Part shown: positions 61,308 through 64,000 of the stretch, in pieces
How the letters are laid out: every line of letters begins with the position of its first letter
Numbering within the stretch: the stretch's first letter is position 1
DNA from: Macquaria australasica
Taxonomy: Eukaryota; Chordata; Actinopteri; Centrarchiformes; Percichthyidae
Length of the DNA: 64,000 bases
NCBI GenBank assembly: GCA_005408345.1
Contig: SEMN01000015.1
Location: 2,392,001-2,456,000 of the forward strand
Direction of reading: 5' to 3'
Program-made: the position numbers and the translations under genes
Notes under the pieces: generated by a model
The model's database searches: none
The model's input: the letters and a program-made list of their open reading frames with translations, nothing else
Told to the model about the DNA's origin: nothing

Positions 61308-61310
<3 letters not shown>

Positions 61311-61339
<29 letters not shown>
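61311..61339. repeat. (GTA)n trinucleotide microsatellite
   Basis: About nine or ten perfect units. Confidence 0.95.
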
Positions 61340-61584
61340 TGAGTATGCGGAAGAAGGGGAATAAAAAGAGAGCAAAAGAGAATGAGGGGAATAAATAGTG
61401 CCTGTGCATGCAAGAGAAAGAGAATAAAGACAGGTGGATGGACAGAAAGAGAGGGAGAGGATGCAGGGGATATTAGACAAATTGCTTCGCTATGCATCCC
61501 ACATCCCAGTGGAGGGCTTACAGAGCTCGTCCTGATGCACAGGCAAGTATCCAGGTTCAAGGAAATGGGAGTCTGAGCCTGTAT

Positions 61585-61591
<7 letters not shown>

Positions 61592-61652
<61 letters not shown>
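61592..61652. repeat. (TG)n microsatellite
   Basis: About 30 units. Confidence 0.97.
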
Positions 61653-61655
<3 letters not shown>

Positions 61656-62279
61656 GAGTAACATGGTTCATCTGCTCCAAGCCAATTGCCTGGCCTTGGG
61701 AGTCAGAAGCGGGTTGTGTGCATGAATGCGTGTGAATGTGAACGTCCCTCTTTGCAAGATTATTTTTGTTCCCCCCAAACTAGGAGGGGGAGACCTTGGT
61801 GAATGAGATCATCCTGCCACATTTGCACGCACACACACACACACACACACAAGTACGAGCACACACGCCTCCTCAGTGATTCAATCTGATGATGGGTATT
61901 GGAGGGGAAACTGGAATCTGTGAAGGTCAGAAAAGTCTGAACAGTAACATCCACCACTGGAGGCTACTGCCACTGTCTCCACTCCTACACTGTCATTACT
62001 GCTGGCCGGCTAGCTCTCATTATCAACTTACTTCATCAAATACACTTCATTATCAGCTTGTCCTTAACAGACAGATGGGATGGACCCTCCAGCAAATGAC
62101 AGAGTAACTGGTATAAAGATTCCTTTTAAAGTCTATTCAATGAACGGGTCATAACACATATAGTCCTCTGCTATTAGTTTATCTGTGATTTACACTTGAT
62201 TGGACATCTGGAGGAGGAAAAAAAGTGGTATGTTACTTCAGAAAATACAGTTTAATTGTACCAATGGCCATGCATTATA

Positions 62280-62880
62280 ATTACATCTGAAGTGATTATA
62301 GTCATTATGAAGTCGTTATTTCTGAGGCCGTTGAACATATGAAAGGCGGATGGATACACTGGCTGAATAGACAGCTGTTACTGAAGATGTAAGTAACAGA
62401 CAGCCCTATCACGCTGGCAATATGGACGACCATGAAATTAAGACTCAACGTATAGTAATTACAATGACAATGAGCTTTGTTCGACGTGTCAAGTATCAAT
62501 CTAACACTTGCCAGGCAGCTTTCATATCATAGCTAATAGGCAGTTGGCGGGCCAGGCCGTTGCCAACCACTGAACCAAACTATTCATAAGCCAGCCCTTG
62601 TCATTGTGCTTAGCAGTTGACGTAACAGTAATACACACATCAGCTACATGTGCCCCCATGCAAATGAGTGCATTAGAGCAGACCTCGGCGAGCGGAGCGT
62701 GGCCAATAAATCCAGCCGGGGTGAGAAATGTAGCCTTTACCATGCGTGTCCAACCCCATCTATTTAACCTAATTACACACACCATACCAGGTAATAAAAG
62801 TCTGCATGCCATCAATTCTGACATCTCATCCAGGGCACTGCAAGGAATGTCTATTAGGATCCATAAATCCTCAGGATAGT
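62280..62880. promoter_or_regulatory. Long repeat-free candidate regulatory block
   Basis: 600 bp without simple repeats. It holds a SOX-type cluster (ACAATG, ACAATG and CTTTGTT within 62461-62482), TAGTAATTAC homeodomain sites, TTGACGTAAC (CREB/bZIP-like) and a POU octamer ATGCAAAT near 62659. The frames across part of it are open for 90-150 codons on both strands, without splice context. Confidence 0.4.
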
Positions 62881-64000
62881 GATCTTCTCTAGGTGTAAAG
62901 TGTGTGAAAAAGTGTCTCTGCGGGCGGCTGTGTCTTTCTTCTGTATGTTTGTGTGTGAGAGAAAGAAGTAAGTCAGTGTGACTCCCACACACTTATGACA
63001 TGTGTGTATGTATGTGCAGGTTTGACTGTGTGTCCTATATCTGCTGGCACACGGGGGAGTGAAAACACCTGGCTGTGTGCAGCTGAGTTATAAGTCAGCT
63101 TCAGGATGCAGGAAGTGCCACAGAAAGAGATGAACCCACTGACATTAACCATCCCTATTGTCTTTATTGGCCCTAATCCAAAGTGGAAAGACAAAACAAC
63201 AAATAGCTGATTCAGACAGCAGTAAAACATGTAAGCAATCCTGGTTTTGGCTGGCTGTTTTTCCTACCCAGGTGTTTCACGTCGCTTGCTGACAGGCCCG
63301 TCTTTCACGCCTGAGGCCGGGCGGAACGTGGCTGCAGGTACTTTCACTTTCCAACGTCACGCCTTGCAATTGGTTAAAGAAAACAGCACAGAGTTTCTGA
63401 ATGGCCACAGCCAATATTTTAGCCATAGGCGGCTGGAGATAAATAGATGGTGGTCACAGTAGCTTCATTCGCACTGTCTTTGCCTTTGTCTGCAGTGCAC
63501 CTGAGCTACACCTGACCCCGACTCCACCCGTGGATGTGGATCCACGAAAGAGAGGATAAAGTGGTAAGGTGAAGCAAGGCAGAAAGGGAAGGATGAAAGA
63601 CGAATAGCTGAGAGGTAATGAATCCTATTGTTGGAAGATGTCGCTGTGAACCATTTCAACTTTTCACCTCTCTGGTTAATTGGTAGAATGATAATCAATC
63701 ATGTTAGAGTGGCAGCACTGTTGCATTTTACATGATTGCGTGTCCTGTCTATTCGATGAGTAAAATGAGCTCGTTAAGTAAAAGAAGCATGAATAAGATA
63801 TATAAATATTTAGGAAATCACTACAACTACTGTACAGTGGCTGTACAGCCAAACTCAAGAGTAATTCAATTCAACACTTTAGTCACACTACATTGTGGTT
63901 AATGTGATACCTCATATTTAGTTTTATAAAACAGTGAAACTGAAAGAAAAGTTTATATCACAAATGTCAGTAAAGAACATGTCTTAACTAGTAAACATTT

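Larger units (their letters stand above)
60543..64000. other. Upstream intron, non-coding
   Basis: 3.5 kb with a GC-rich inverted-repeat block at 60825-60975, (GTA)n at 61311, (GT)n at 61592 and a long repeat-free block at 62280-62880. I found no further exon of the minus-strand gene. Confidence 0.6.

Noticed and set aside
62522..62992. 156-codon minus-strand open frame
   Set aside because: The opposite strand is open as well and there is no splice context; more likely a non-coding element than an exon.

Overview
The window looks like vertebrate DNA, most likely from a percomorph-type teleost fish. It has short, dispersed, intron-flanked exons, no bacterial-style coding density, very many CA/TG microsatellites, GATA and GT(n) tracts, a 5'-truncated fish-type LINE with a YADD reverse transcriptase motif, and several hAT-like non-autonomous DNA elements. 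Fewer than 2 of the 64 kb are exon.

Two genes can be supported, both on the minus strand. The first, at 42.8 to 22.2 kb and running off the left edge, is the 5' half of arb2a (fam172a). Five coding exons (41871-41976, 40669-40770, 37166-37266, 24001-24066, 22168-22359) join in phase to give 189 residues. As I recall the human FAM172A protein, these align without a gap from the N-terminus into the ARB2 domain. Later exons, including the rest of the ARB2 domain, were not found and should lie left of position 1. A candidate untranslated first exon (42714 to about 42830) has a strong GTGAGT donor, a (GCA)6 tract, an ETS-like site and a consensus RFX X-box.

The second, from the right part of the window down to 47.7 kb, is a chain of exon-like blocks (60355-60542, 58288-58423, 57129-57186, about 47982-48083, 47714-47897) ending in a stop codon. 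Splice phases agree for all joins but the last. Its position directly upstream of arb2a on the same strand matches human KIAA0825, so it is proposed as the 3' end of that gene by synteny. I cannot confirm the identity from the protein sequence.

The rest is intron and intergenic DNA. It holds about twenty microsatellites, a SINE-like tRNA-derived element (4.9 kb), four or five hAT-like elements (one with a perfect 8-bp target duplication at 12.7 to 13.1 kb), an L2-like LINE remnant (32.5 to 33.6 kb), a small RT fragment (30.2 kb) and several repeat-poor blocks rich in homeodomain, POU, SOX and TALE-type motifs. In vertebrates FAM172A lies next to the developmental regulator NR2F1, so such blocks could be long-range enhancers kept inside bystander genes. 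I saw no sign of a new enzymatic, defence or mobile system. The most notable features are the promoter X-box, the putative KIAA0825 tail, the intact hAT-type insertion and the non-coding element candidates.
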